Assembly (NCBI GenBank): GCA_934202525.1
Contig: CAKPYB010000003.1
Span: 62,001 to 126,000 of the forward strand
DNA: 64,000 nt
From: an uncultured Prevotella sp.
Lineage (GTDB): Bacteria > Bacteroidota > Bacteroidia > Bacteroidales > Bacteroidaceae
Direction: 5' to 3'
Numbering within the stretch: position 1 is the stretch's first letter; the number at the start of each line of letters is the position of its first letter. The position numbers and the translations under genes were made by a program. Of the stretch, positions 19,130 through 28,279 are shown piece after piece. The notes beneath the pieces were generated by a model. The model saw only the letters and a program-made list of their open reading frames with translations. It did no database searches and was not told the origin of the DNA.

Positions 19130-22100
19130 ATGAAAACAAAAAGTCTATTGCTGGCGACTGCATTATTGATGTCGACGTCAGCGCTCGCACAGAAAAACAC
19201 CTTCAAGGGTGTCGTGTTGGATGACCTGGGTGAACCCGTTATCGGAGCCACCATACAGGTAAAAGGCGTCAAGGGTGCCGGTGCAATTACCGACCTTGAT
19301 GGTAACTTTGTCATCGATGCAGATGTTAACCAGACCTTGGTTATCACCTACATTGGCTACAAGGATGCAGAGATTCGTCCTTCAGCCAACATGAAGATTA
19401 CTCTGAAACAAGACGACAAAGCTTTGGTCGAAGTGGTTGTTGTAGGTTACGGTGTTCAGAAGAAGAGCGTGGTAACAGCTTCTATCGCCAAGATTGGTTC
19501 TGACGAACTTGGCAAGACCCAGCCAGTGCGCGTGGATGCCGCTCTCAAGGGTTTGGTATCAGGTGTGCAGGTAACTACAGCTGGCGGCCAGCCAGGTGCT
19601 GCGAGCAAAATTCGTGTACGTGGTACTGGTACTGTAAATAGTGCAGACCCTCTTTACATCGTGGATGGTATGCCTATCGAGGGTGGTATCGACTACTTAA
19701 ACCCTAGCGATATTCAGAGTATCGAAATATTGAAGGATGCCGCATCAGGTGCCGTTTATGGTGCTCGTGCTGCAAATGGTGTTGTACTCGTAACAACCAA
19801 GAGTGGTAGCATCGGCAAGCCAGTGGTGAAGTATGATTTCTCCATCGGATGGCAGAATCCTTGGCGCAAACGCAAGCTCCTCAACGCTGCTCAATACACT
19901 ACCTTGATGAAAGAAGCAGCTTCTTATCAAGGTGAAACCAATATAGACAACATCCTTAAAGGTATGGGTAACAGCGATACCGACTGGCAGGATGTGCTCT
20001 ACAATGACAATGCTCCTGTGCAGAATCATCAGTTGAGCATCAGTGGTGCAACTGAAAAATTGAACTACTATCTCTCAATGGGTTACTATAAGGACGAGGG
20101 TGTGATAGGTGGCGATTACGGACGTTCTAACTACGAGCGTATGACCATCCGCACCAATACCACCTATAATATATGGGATGAAAGCAAGGTACGCAACTGG
20201 CTCAAGACTGGTAAGATCGGTGTGAACTTGGCTTACTCTCGTATCTGTAACACCAGCATGGATATCAATAACCTTACGGGTGGATCCGCACTTGGTAACG
20301 CTATGTTCCTTTCTCCATTGATGGGTGTTTATGCCGAAGATGAGAATGCGCTCAACTCTCAGTATGCGGGCGAAATTGCCAAGTATGGTCCGTTGGTAAG
20401 AGATAAGAAGACAGGTAAGCTGCTTAATTTGCCTACCAAGGATTTTAATGAGCTTTCTAATCCATTGGCATGGCTCTCACAGCCAGGAGAAAAATATAAT
20501 TCCGACAAGTTTGTTGCCAACTTTTGGGCAGAATTTGGCATTTGGGATAATTTGAAGTTTAAGACTTCTTACGGCGTTGATCTCAGCTTCTGGGGGACTG
20601 ATGGATGGAATCAGCCTTTCTATATGAATGCTGCTCAGCATAACGATAAGTCGTCCGTATGGAGTTCTATGAATCGTGGCAATCGTTGGCAGGTTGAGAA
20701 CGTGTTGACTTACGACAAACAACTCGCACAGCACAACTTCGCCGTAGTATTAGGTCAGTCAGCCATCAAATATACTGGTCGTCAGGTAGGCGGTACCGCA
20801 CAGGATATGGTAGCTCTTGACCCAAATAAGGCAAATCTCGATTTTACCACGGGCTTGGCTACCGATGGTAAGCGCGATGTATATGGTGGTTTGTATAGCC
20901 CTCATACGTTGGCATCTTACTTCGGTAGATTTACCTACAACTATGCCGAGCGCTATATGGCACAGTTTACCGTTCGTCGTGATGGTTCTTCCAACTTCGG
21001 TCCTAACAACAAGTGGGGTACCTTCCCATCTGTATCTTTGGGTTGGAATGTAACCAACGAGAAATTCCTGGAGAAACGCCCCGAGTGGTTCACCAAGATG
21101 AAGGTTCGTCTGAGCTGGGGTAAGAATGGTAACGAGGCCATAGGTTCGTTCCGCTATACTGCCAATGTGGCTATGGGCAACAACTATACATTTGGTGGCG
21201 CAGGCAACCAGCTTGTCAATGGTGGTAGCAAGCCATCGGGTACTCCTAATGCCGACCTTAAATGGGAGGAAAGCGAGCAGTATGATGCAGGTTTGGATTT
21301 GAGTTTCTTCAATAACTCGCTGACTTTCACCGTAGATTGGTTTAAGAAGAAAACCAATGGTATGCTCAAGACAATGAGCGTTCCTTCTTATCTGGGCGAG
21401 TCTAAGCCTTGGGGAAATGTAGGTGATATGGAGAATAGTGGTGTTGAGTTCGAATTGGGCTATAAATTCCGTAAGGGTGATTGGGCTTTCAATGTAAATG
21501 CCAACGCCAGCTACTTGAAGAACAAACTTATCAACTTGGGTAACGATACTGGTTATGAGACTTCCGATAATGTACACCAGATTGGTAATGTGAGCCGTGC
21601 TGAGAACGGTCAGCCTTATCCATTCTTCTATGGTTATAAGACTGCTGGTATCTTCCAGAACCAGGCACAGGTGAATGCCTACGTGAACAGCAAGGGCGAG
21701 AAGATGCAGCCTAATGCAGAACCTGGTGACGTCATCTTCGTGGATTACAATGGCGATGGTGTGATCAACGATGCCGATAAGACCAATATCGGTAAGGGTG
21801 ATCCTGACTGGACCTTTGGCTTGAACTTCGGTGCTAGCTGGAAACTACTCGATTTCTCTATGTTGTGGGCAGGTTCGTTTGGCAACAAGATATTTGATGC
21901 CACACGCCGTGTTGACCTCCGCTATGTCAACCTACCTGAAGAGTTTATGGATCGCTGGCATGGCGAGGGCACATCCAATACAATGCCTCGTTTCGCATGG
22001 TCAACAGCCAACGACAATAACAAGGTGTCAGATCTTTATATCAAGAATGGTTCATACGTAAGATTGAAGAATATCCAGCTGGGTGTAACCTTGCCAAAGA

Positions 22101-22282
22101 AATGGACGGAGACCGTATTCATCTCTAATCTTCGTTTCTATGTGGCTGCCGAGAACTTGATAACCATCACTGGTTACAAGGGCATGGAGCCTGAGATTTA
22201 CAATGGCACACAGTCTGGTATCGACCGTGGTTTCTATCCACAGAACCGTACAATTACTATCGGTGCCAACGTAACATTCTAA
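19130..22282 (+). CDS. susC: SusC/RagA-type TonB-dependent outer membrane transporter
   Basis: Imports oligosaccharides across the outer membrane with TonB energy. The 1050-aa protein has a signal peptide (cut near residue 21, ALAQ) and a carboxypeptidase-regulatory-like N-terminal domain (about 24-105, starting FKGVVLDDLGEPVIGAT). It continues with the SusC signature VVVGYG, the plug (about 110-230 with LYIVDGMPI) and a 22-strand barrel ending in the aromatic terminus NVTF. The length is normal. The susD gene follows by 69 bp. Together with GH3, GH5 and the DUF6377 regulator it forms a small utilisation locus, probably for a beta-glucan-type glycan; this assignment is inference. Confidence 0.95.
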   Translation: MKTKSLLLATALLMSTSALAQKNTFKGVVLDDLGEPVIGATIQVKGVKGAGAITDLDGNFVIDADVNQTLVITYIGYKDAEIRPSANMKITLKQDDKALVEVVVVGYGVQKKSVVTASIAKIGSDELGKTQPVRVDAALKGLVSGVQVTTAGGQPGAASKIRVRGTGTVNSADPLYIVDGMPIEGGIDYLNPSDIQSIEILKDAASGAVYGARAANGVVLVTTKSGSIGKPVVKYDFSIGWQNPWRKRKLLNAAQYTTLMKEAASYQGETNIDNILKGMGNSDTDWQDVLYNDNAPVQNHQLSISGATEKLNYYLSMGYYKDEGVIGGDYGRSNYERMTIRTNTTYNIWDESKVRNWLKTGKIGVNLAYSRICNTSMDINNLTGGSALGNAMFLSPLMGVYAEDENALNSQYAGEIAKYGPLVRDKKTGKLLNLPTKDFNELSNPLAWLSQPGEKYNSDKFVANFWAEFGIWDNLKFKTSYGVDLSFWGTDGWNQPFYMNAAQHNDKSSVWSSMNRGNRWQVENVLTYDKQLAQHNFAVVLGQSAIKYTGRQVGGTAQDMVALDPNKANLDFTTGLATDGKRDVYGGLYSPHTLASYFGRFTYNYAERYMAQFTVRRDGSSNFGPNNKWGTFPSVSLGWNVTNEKFLEKRPEWFTKMKVRLSWGKNGNEAIGSFRYTANVAMGNNYTFGGAGNQLVNGGSKPSGTPNADLKWEESEQYDAGLDLSFFNNSLTFTVDWFKKKTNGMLKTMSVPSYLGESKPWGNVGDMENSGVEFELGYKFRKGDWAFNVNANASYLKNKLINLGNDTGYETSDNVHQIGNVSRAENGQPYPFFYGYKTAGIFQNQAQVNAYVNSKGEKMQPNAEPGDVIFVDYNGDGVINDADKTNIGKGDPDWTFGLNFGASWKLLDFSMLWAGSFGNKIFDATRRVDLRYVNLPEEFMDRWHGEGTSNTMPRFAWSTANDNNKVSDLYIKNGSYVRLKNIQLGVTLPKKWTETVFISNLRFYVAAENLITITGYKGMEPEIYNGTQSGIDRGFYPQNRTITIGANVTF

Positions 22283-22351
22283 TCGTATAGTGTGTATGTT
22301 GATAAAAGAAAATCTTAAGCGAAACGTAGAACAATTTTAAAGATTACAATT

Positions 22352-23980
22352 ATGAAAGCAAAGAATATATTATTATATAGTGCGATGGCAAGTATGGCAT
22401 TGTCTTTGTCTTCTTGCGGCGACGACTTCCTGTCGGTAGAGCCTGCAAGCAGTTTGCCAATCGATGGTTATTACAACACCAAGTCGCATCTTGATGAAGC
22501 GGTGACCGCTGCCTATGCACCTTTGGCTTGGTATGATTACTATGATGGATGGTGCCCATTGTTCCTCGTGTCTGATGCACAGGGCGATGACATCTATGTT
22601 GGTGGTGGTTCTACCAGCGACCAACAGGAAATCCACTTGGCTTCTCAATACAAGAGTACCAGTTTGATGACCTTCAAGGGAGCATGGACTACTAGCTATT
22701 CTGGTATCAACCGTTCCAACTGGCTTATCAAGGATGCCGAGGAGGCTGCCGGGATTTCAGATGCAGAGAGGGCTGCTTACATCGCCGAGGCAAAGACGCT
22801 GAAGGCTTTCTACTACTTGCAGCTATGGAAGTTCTGGGGTAACGTGCCTTATTATGAGAAAAACTTGGAGTTCCCTTACATTGCCGAGCAGCTCTCTGCC
22901 AACGAGGTTTATAATAAGGTAATTGCTATGCTCGAAGAGGTTATCAATAGCAAAGTCCTTCCGATGAAGGAAACCAAAACTCGTTGCGGACATGCCACAC
23001 AGGCTTTCGCAGAGATGCTCTTCGCCGACTATGTGATGTATCAGAAAGACGAGAACCGCTATCAACAGGCACTCGGCTATATGGAGGATATCATCAGCAG
23101 CACGAAGTATAGTTTGATGAGTGACTATGCTAGTATCTGGGAGTATAGTGGCGAGTGGTGTGATGAATCTATCTACGAAATCAATTATTGCGCCAAGGGT
23201 AGTAAGCGTGGCTGGGGTAATGCTAATGCTCCAGGTGGTACTGTGGTGCCAGCTTTGATTGGTATCGACGGATTGAGTTACAAGGCTTCTGCTGCTCATC
23301 TTGCAGCCGACCCTAATTATTCTCCTAAACAAGAGTTGAATGGAGGTTGGGGGTTCTGTGATGTATCCAAGGAAGTTTATGATCTCTATGAGCAAAATGA
23401 TATTCGCCGTACAGGTGGCATTCTCAATATGAAGGATTACGCTGCCGACTACAAGGCTCGTACGGGTGACGACGTGATCTACGGTGGTCGTTATCAGAAC
23501 ACAGGTATCTTCCTCTTGAAGTACTTGGGACGTCCGGGTGGCAATGATGGTGTGGTGGCTGATGCCGACCTCGGTTGGGACAACAACCAGCGTATTTATC
23601 GCTATTCTGAAACCTTGCTGAATGCAGCAGAGTTGATACTTCGCACGGGTGGCGACGTGGCAAAGGCGCAAGGTTATTTCAACCAAGTTCGCAATCGTGC
23701 TCATGCTTCTAATCGCACGGTTTCTCTTGACAATTTGTTGGAAGAGCGCCGAATGGAGTTTGTTGGCGAGGGCAAGCGTTACTACGACTTGATTCGTTTC
23801 GGCAAGGCTGCAGAGGTATTGAAGCCTGGTGGCGGTAAAGTTCTCAATCAAGCAAAAACCGCTTACGACATGCAGGGCATTCCTGAGCGTATCCAGTGGT
23901 CCGAGAGCAAAAAATACTTGCCAATTCCACAGGATGAGATTGAGGCTGCCAAGGGTACCTTGGTACAAAACAATTACTAA
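22352..23980 (+). CDS. susD: SusD/RagB-type surface glycan-binding lipoprotein
   Basis: Extracellular lid of the SusC transporter that binds the incoming glycan. The 542-aa protein has a lipoprotein signal with LSSC (Cys22) and an acidic +2/+3 context (GDD) typical of surface export. The N-terminal TPR-rich region contains AEAKTLKAFYYLQLWKFWG, and the C-terminus has the family ending with EERRMEFVGEGKRYYDLIRFG and LPIPQDEI. It is co-transcribed with susC. It is followed by two hairpin terminators. Confidence 0.95.
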   Translation: MKAKNILLYSAMASMALSLSSCGDDFLSVEPASSLPIDGYYNTKSHLDEAVTAAYAPLAWYDYYDGWCPLFLVSDAQGDDIYVGGGSTSDQQEIHLASQYKSTSLMTFKGAWTTSYSGINRSNWLIKDAEEAAGISDAERAAYIAEAKTLKAFYYLQLWKFWGNVPYYEKNLEFPYIAEQLSANEVYNKVIAMLEEVINSKVLPMKETKTRCGHATQAFAEMLFADYVMYQKDENRYQQALGYMEDIISSTKYSLMSDYASIWEYSGEWCDESIYEINYCAKGSKRGWGNANAPGGTVVPALIGIDGLSYKASAAHLAADPNYSPKQELNGGWGFCDVSKEVYDLYEQNDIRRTGGILNMKDYAADYKARTGDDVIYGGRYQNTGIFLLKYLGRPGGNDGVVADADLGWDNNQRIYRYSETLLNAAELILRTGGDVAKAQGYFNQVRNRAHASNRTVSLDNLLEERRMEFVGEGKRYYDLIRFGKAAEVLKPGGGKVLNQAKTAYDMQGIPERIQWSESKKYLPIPQDEIEAAKGTLVQNNY

Positions 23981-23992
23981 AATATAAATATT

Positions 23993-24027
23993 CCCGAAGT
24001 TCAAAAGAAAAAGAACTTCGGGATGTT
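23993..24027 (+). terminator. Terminator after susD
   Basis: A 10-bp perfect stem (23993-24002 with 24013-24022) is followed by ATGTTTTTC. Confidence 0.75.
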
Positions 24028-24125
24028 TTTCTTTGTTGAGCTTTTCTCTCTATTCAGATGGAAGTGGATTACGTGAGAGTATTCCTGAAAAAATAAGGCT
24101 TGATTTTTTTAACTATATAAATAAT

Positions 24126-24175
24126 AAGGTCTTAGGAGAAGTCTAACCTGCACTTACTCCTAAGACCTTTTTCTT
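24126..24175. terminator. Bidirectional terminator between susD and GH5
   Basis: A perfect 13-bp stem (24126-24138 with 24157-24169) has a T-rich tail on the plus strand and a weaker TTATTATTT tail on the minus strand, so it can serve both convergent genes. Confidence 0.75.
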
Positions 24176-24176
24176 T

Positions 24177-25475
24177 TTATTCTGTTTTCAGTCCCATCGA
24201 CTGGATATATCCCGTCTGAGGAACACAGTTCTTCTGTTTCGCATTCTCAACAAATTCCATCAGCAGTTTCTTGCCCTTTTCCTGGTCAGGGCGTGCCTTG
24301 CGGATTCCGTCAAAACTGCTGCGGTCTGCCTCGGCAAACTTTACGATGATGCAGTCCCATTCTGCCGGTTTCCTGATGCCCATCATGCAGGAATTTTCAA
24401 TCTTCTTGTATGGCCAGAATGTGTAGCCGATATTGGCTTTCCGCATGGTCTCGCAGAAATCGGCTTGCCATTTGTCGGTGTTATGACCTATCTCGCCCAT
24501 ATACATCGGCAACTGGGTCTTGTCGCGGAAATCGATGTAACTCTGGATGGCTTCCTTCGTAGGAGCACCGCCATACCGGTGGCAGGTATACATGATTTTA
24601 TCATCAAACTTCCAATCGCTGAAAGGCTCGAAATTGCTGTTCCATTGCGAGCCGCCTAAGAGGATGATATGATTCTGGTCTACCTCTCTGATAGCCTTTG
24701 TAGCACGCTTGTATACGTCTTCTAGCTTGGCATTCAGTTTGGCTTGTACTTCCTTGGTAAACATGGTAGCAATAGGTTCATTCATCAGTTCATAACCCAG
24801 TATCACCGGTTCGTCCTTGTATCTCTGGGCTATAGTCTTCCAGATGTCGCAGAAGAGCTGTTGGCTTGCTTCACTCTCGAAAAGCCAGGGATAACCATGT
24901 CCATTGTCGATATTGTCGCCTGTCTGTCCGCCAGGGCAGTCGTGCATGTCCAGAATCAGATGCAAGCCGTATTTGCGGCACCATTCTATGGTTTTGTCCA
25001 TCATTCGGAATCCCTCAGTTTCATCGTTCTTGCCCATATAATCTTCGCGTGTGAAAAGTTTGTAGTTGAAAGGCAGGCGGATGGTGTTGGCACCTGTGCT
25101 TGCGATGTAGGCGATGTCATCTTCGGTGATATAATGGTCTTTGAAAGCCTGCCAGAACGTTCTGGCGAAATCAGGACCAGCCAACTGGCAGATCATTCCG
25201 TTGATCATCCATTCGCAGTTGGTTTTCTTGAAGTTGAACATATAGCCTTCCGGATTGAGCCAGTTGCCCAGGTTGGTACCCACGATGTAGAGTTTGCTGC
25301 CATCTGGTTTGATGAGATTCTCGCCCTTCACGATGACGTAATCGCTACCTGTAGGGATGAGTTTCTTTACCTCCTTCTTTACTTTCTTCTTGCCGCCTGT
25401 TGCTGCGAAAGAAGTCTGGTTGCCCATGCACAGCAGTAACGACAGCGATAAAATAAGATAATTCTTTCTTTTCAT
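24177..25475 (-). CDS. Secreted glycoside hydrolase family 5 (endoglucanase-like)
   Basis: Retaining endo-beta-glycanase, likely acting on beta-1,4- or mixed-linkage glucan. The 432-aa protein has a cleavable signal peptide (about 1-25) and no lipobox Cys at the cut, so it is probably periplasmic. A lysine-rich linker (28-39) precedes the barrel. Key residues are Arg133 in NTIRLPFN, His178 in LDMHDCPGG, acid/base Glu233 in ELMNEP, and nucleophile Glu328 in MYMGEIGH. Length is normal for a single GH5 domain. It is convergent with susD and has its own -7 box (minus strand, 25526-25533). The subfamily, and hence the substrate, is not settled. Confidence 0.88.
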   Translation of the reverse strand: MKRKNYLILSLSLLLCMGNQTSFAATGGKKKVKKEVKKLIPTGSDYVIVKGENLIKPDGSKLYIVGTNLGNWLNPEGYMFNFKKTNCEWMINGMICQLAGPDFARTFWQAFKDHYITEDDIAYIASTGANTIRLPFNYKLFTREDYMGKNDETEGFRMMDKTIEWCRKYGLHLILDMHDCPGGQTGDNIDNGHGYPWLFESEASQQLFCDIWKTIAQRYKDEPVILGYELMNEPIATMFTKEVQAKLNAKLEDVYKRATKAIREVDQNHIILLGGSQWNSNFEPFSDWKFDDKIMYTCHRYGGAPTKEAIQSYIDFRDKTQLPMYMGEIGHNTDKWQADFCETMRKANIGYTFWPYKKIENSCMMGIRKPAEWDCIIVKFAEADRSSFDGIRKARPDQEKGKKLLMEFVENAKQKNCVPQTGYIQSMGLKTE

Positions 25476-25820
25476 GTTCTTAATTTTTTGGTGTTAGATA
25501 TGTTGCTTGTTCTGCAATGATAATGCAAAGATATGAAAAAAAGTCTATACTTTGAAGGCCTATTAGTAGAAAGGTGGACTGATGATAGGTAAGGTTGAGT
25601 GTAATTGCTTGATTTACAGGGTATATGGCTATTTAAAGATGCGAAAATAAGTGGAGGTCGTATGTGTTGTTGTCAGGGATAGAGGGCGATATTCCGTCTT
25701 TTTCTTTTATTCCAATTTCGCTCTTTTTATTGTCTTTTTCTGCTTTTCTTGCTTACAATTTGCTCATTTCGAATAAAAGTTATAATTTTGCAGTTGAATT
25801 TCAAAAATCAGGAAAATAGA
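25476..25820. promoter_or_regulatory. Divergent promoters of GH5 and the EamA transporter
   Basis: TATCTTTG on the minus strand (25526-25533) serves GH5. On the plus strand TTTG (25759-25762), 20 bp, TAATTTTG (25783-25790) serves the transporter and shows that its start must lie after about 25797. Nothing else is seen in these 345 bp. Confidence 0.65.
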
Positions 25821-26717
25821 ATGAGACAGAATAATAATAATTTATTATATCATCTTGTGGCTTTTATCACCGTAGCCATCTGGGGAACCACCTTTGTTTC
25901 TACCAAGGTGCTGATGCTGAACGGACTTTCGCCAGCACAGATCTTTACGCTCCGCTTCAGTATCGCATATATCATGATGCTGATGGTGAATCATAAGAAG
26001 ATGTTTGCTGATAGCTGGAAAGATGAGTTTAAAATGGCGATGCTGGGCATTACGGGCGGTTCGCTCTATTTCCTGAGCGAGAACGAGGCGATGAATTATA
26101 CCACAACTACCAATACATCGCTCATCGTATGTTCCTGTCCGCTCTTTGCTACCTTGCTGGTACGTCTGGTTTATCGCCATTCTTCGCGCATCAACATGAT
26201 ACAGCTGTTGGGCTCTCTGCTTGCTTTTGTAGGTATGATTATCGTGGTGCTGAATGGCAGGTTCGTACTGCATCTGTCGCCTGTAGGCGATGCCTTGGCT
26301 TTTACGGCATGTATGAGTTGGGCGGTTTACTCGCTCCTGATGAAATCGGTATCGGGCGATTATGGCGCAGCTTTTATTACCCGCAAGGTCTTCTTCTATG
26401 GTGTGCTTACCATCTTGCCTTATTATCTTATCATCCCTGGCTGGCCGGCATGGGATGTGTTTACGAAGCCTCAGGTGGTGGGTAATCTCTTGTTCCTGGG
26501 CTGTTTGGCATCCATGATATGTTTCCTTACTTGGAATTGGTGTATCTCTAAGCTGGGAGCCGTGAAAGCTACCAACTGGGTTTATTTCAATCCTATCACC
26601 ACTATGATTTTCGCCTCTCTGGTATTAGACGAAAAGATTACTCCTTACTTCCTGGCAGGTGCCTGCTGCATTCTGGCAGGTATGTATATCGCGGATAGAA
26701 TGACGAAGGCGGAATAA
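25821..26717 (+). CDS. EamA/DMT-family exporter
   Basis: Ten-helix inner-membrane transporter of the drug/metabolite superfamily, probably exporting an amino acid or related metabolite. The product is 298 aa. I place the start at ATG 25821 because the promoter -7 box (25783-25790) lies inside the frame that would extend to 25749. Two EamA repeats are visible: residues about 10-140 (VAIWGTTFVSTKVLMLNGLSP) and about 150-295 (CMSWAVYSLLMKS to GACCILAGMYIAD). It is monocistronic and convergent with the cyclophilin gene. Confidence 0.88.
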   Translation: MRQNNNNLLYHLVAFITVAIWGTTFVSTKVLMLNGLSPAQIFTLRFSIAYIMMLMVNHKKMFADSWKDEFKMAMLGITGGSLYFLSENEAMNYTTTTNTSLIVCSCPLFATLLVRLVYRHSSRINMIQLLGSLLAFVGMIIVVLNGRFVLHLSPVGDALAFTACMSWAVYSLLMKSVSGDYGAAFITRKVFFYGVLTILPYYLIIPGWPAWDVFTKPQVVGNLLFLGCLASMICFLTWNWCISKLGAVKATNWVYFNPITTMIFASLVLDEKITPYFLAGACCILAGMYIADRMTKAE

Positions 26718-26805
26718 AAAATGACGAAGCATAGCTGTAGTTAGAACTTGCCAATGCTAAGAGCATCATGATACTCTTTACCATTTTGCTTTTCATTTTT
26801 TCCAT
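26638..26805 (-). pseudogene. Possible remnant of a secreted protein gene (signal peptide only)
   Basis: A 55-codon frame starts at ATG 26805. It opens with a convincing signal peptide (MEKMKSKMVKSIMMLLALAS, then SNYSYA) and then runs into the 3' end of the EamA gene in antisense, with no recognisable mature part. It looks like the 5' fragment of a secreted-protein gene left after a rearrangement. A short secreted peptide cannot be excluded. No clear promoter is seen. Confidence 0.3.
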
Positions 26806-26881
26806 ATTGATTTGTCTTTTTGTGTAATACGAATGAATAGTTGTTATTACTTATATAATATTTATTCAGGTTTTTATTAGG

Positions 26882-26912
26882 CGTTCCGCCGGATTTACCG
26901 TCCGGCGGAGCG
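26882..26912. terminator. GC-rich hairpin between EamA and cyclophilin genes
   Basis: The arms CGTTCCGCCGGA and TCCGGCGGAGCG pair with one G-T over 12 bp around a 7-nt loop. There is no good T tract on either side, but the position between convergent genes fits a terminator. Confidence 0.55.
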
Positions 26913-26925
26913 TTATGGAGATTTC

Positions 26926-27672
26926 TTATTCCTCGATGACTGAAATCTGCATAGAAACATCCTCTTTTGGGCGATCGCCACGCAATGTTTCGCAGTTCTG
27001 AATCTTTTCTACGATGTCAAGTCCTTCCTCCACTTCACCGAAAACGGTGTATTGGTTATCGAGGAAAGGTGTTCCGCCTACTTCAGTGTAAGCCTTCTGC
27101 TGCTCCTCGGTAAACTTAGGATAGCCCTGTTCCTTGCAGCGCTTCTTGGTTTCATCCACCAGCTCATCCTGAAGCTTCATCAGGCCCTCACGGTCGCGGT
27201 TACGGCGAAAGTTCATAATCTCATCATGATGTTCTTTGGCAAGCTGGTTGAAGATGTTCTGCTCCATCTGCATGCCCATCTGCTTTTCCATCTGCTTCAG
27301 TTCATTCTGCTTGTAGGTCTTTCCCCATACAATATAAAACTGGCTACCGCTGCTCTCTCGTTCTGGGTTTACCTCATCTCCCAGACGGGCTGCACTCAAG
27401 GCACCACGCTTGTGGAAAAGTTGTGGATAAACAAACTCGGCAGGGATGGTATAGTCAGGACCACCTGTGCCCAGCATCTTGCCTTTAGAAGCGCCCTTGC
27501 TGTCTGGGTCGCCGCCTTGAATCATAAAATCCTTGATGACACGATGGAAGAGAGTGCCGTCAAAATATCCCTCCTTCGCCAACTTGATGAAGTTGTCACG
27601 ATGCTGAGGTGTCTCGTCGTAGAGGCGCACCTTGATGTCGCCCTCTGATGTCTTTATCAATACTTTAGCCAT
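26926..27672 (-). CDS. Cyclophilin-type peptidyl-prolyl isomerase
   Basis: Cytoplasmic prolyl isomerase; no signal peptide is present. The 248-aa protein shows the cyclophilin core in two pieces: residues 1-95 (FDGTLFHRVIKDFMIQGGDP with the active-site Arg and Gln) and residues 195-240 (NQYTVFGEVEEGLDIVEKI). Between them lies a charged helical insertion of about 90 residues (KQMEKQMGMQMEQNIFNQ and following). This is longer than the usual 165-aa core and is typical of Bacteroidota versions. It is followed on the same strand by nothing until the hairpin at 26882. Confidence 0.9.
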   Translation of the reverse strand: MAKVLIKTSEGDIKVRLYDETPQHRDNFIKLAKEGYFDGTLFHRVIKDFMIQGGDPDSKGASKGKMLGTGGPDYTIPAEFVYPQLFHKRGALSAARLGDEVNPERESSGSQFYIVWGKTYKQNELKQMEKQMGMQMEQNIFNQLAKEHHDEIMNFRRNRDREGLMKLQDELVDETKKRCKEQGYPKFTEEQQKAYTEVGGTPFLDNQYTVFGEVEEGLDIVEKIQNCETLRGDRPKEDVSMQISVIEE

Positions 27673-27724
27673 AATAATTTATAATCAGTATATTTTATTA
27701 ATCGGTATATGTCGTAATCAGTAT

Positions 27725-27761
27725 GTTTTTTACCTTTTTACTTTTTTACCTTTTTACTTTT
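27725..27761. repeat. Polypyrimidine low-complexity repeat TTTTTACC
   Basis: Three to four degenerate copies of a TTTTTAC(C/T) unit overlap the end of the 120-aa gene. A longer version of the same repeat lies at 28208-28276, so the gene is bracketed by it. Confidence 0.6.
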
Positions 27762-28116
27762 CGTAATACTCATTCCACTCCTTCATAGCCTCCTGCCAGT
27801 CGGTCTGTTCACCGCTGGCTACGGCTTCCTTCTGTTTCTCTGCCTCATCGCGAGCCTTATCTCGGGCACGTTTTGCCTTCATAGCCTCGATGGTGGCATC
27901 GTCGAGAATCTGGATGGCGCCACGCTTGATGGCAGCCTGCAACTCCTCTTCTCCGAAAGCCTTGCCAGGCTCATTGAAGTCTGAGATATTGAATTCATAG
28001 TCCACACGAAGGTCGTGGCGTATCATTTTCTGTTGTAAACGGTTGCCTGCGTTCTTGAGGCGCAGCAACTTGCCGATTTCCTTGATTTCTCCTGCTGAGT
28101 ATTTGTTTCTTCCCAT
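27754..28116 (-). CDS. Hypothetical charged cytoplasmic protein, 120 aa
   Basis: I do not recognise the family. The protein begins MGRNKYSAGEIKEIGKLLRL. It has a basic N-terminal half that could be a small helical domain (to about residue 60, containing RHDLRVDYEFNISDF), then a helical stretch rich in Lys, Arg, Ala and Glu (about 78-110). There is no signal peptide. The frame is intact with a clean ATG at 28116. The pattern GEIKEIGKLLRLKNAGNRLQQ might be a helix-turn-helix or ribosome/RNA contact, but this is a guess. Polypyrimidine repeats lie on both sides. Confidence 0.65.
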   Translation of the reverse strand: MGRNKYSAGEIKEIGKLLRLKNAGNRLQQKMIRHDLRVDYEFNISDFNEPGKAFGEEELQAAIKRGAIQILDDATIEAMKAKRARDKARDEAEKQKEAVASGEQTDWQEAMKEWNEYYEK

Positions 28117-28207
28117 TAATATGATTTGATATTATTATTTCTGCGTGCAAAATTAAGCATAATCCTCGACAAAACCAAGAAAAGTTTCAAGGAATTCACA
28201 AAAGAAT

Positions 28208-28276
28208 TCCTTTCTCCCTTTACTTTCTTGCCCTTTTTACTTTTTTACCCTTTTACCTTTTTACCCTTTTACCTTT
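28208..28276. repeat. Polypyrimidine repeat downstream of the HAD gene
   Basis: Five to six copies of TTTTTACCC/TTTTTACTT-like units lie immediately after the HAD stop codon. They are related to the repeat at 27725-27761. Confidence 0.65.
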
Positions 28277-28279
28277 AAA

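Noticed and set aside
22823..24004. 393-aa minus-strand open frame
   Set aside because: It is the shadow of susD.
25749..25820. Longer N-terminus for the EamA transporter
   Set aside because: The promoter's -7 box lies inside this stretch, and the start would be TTG.
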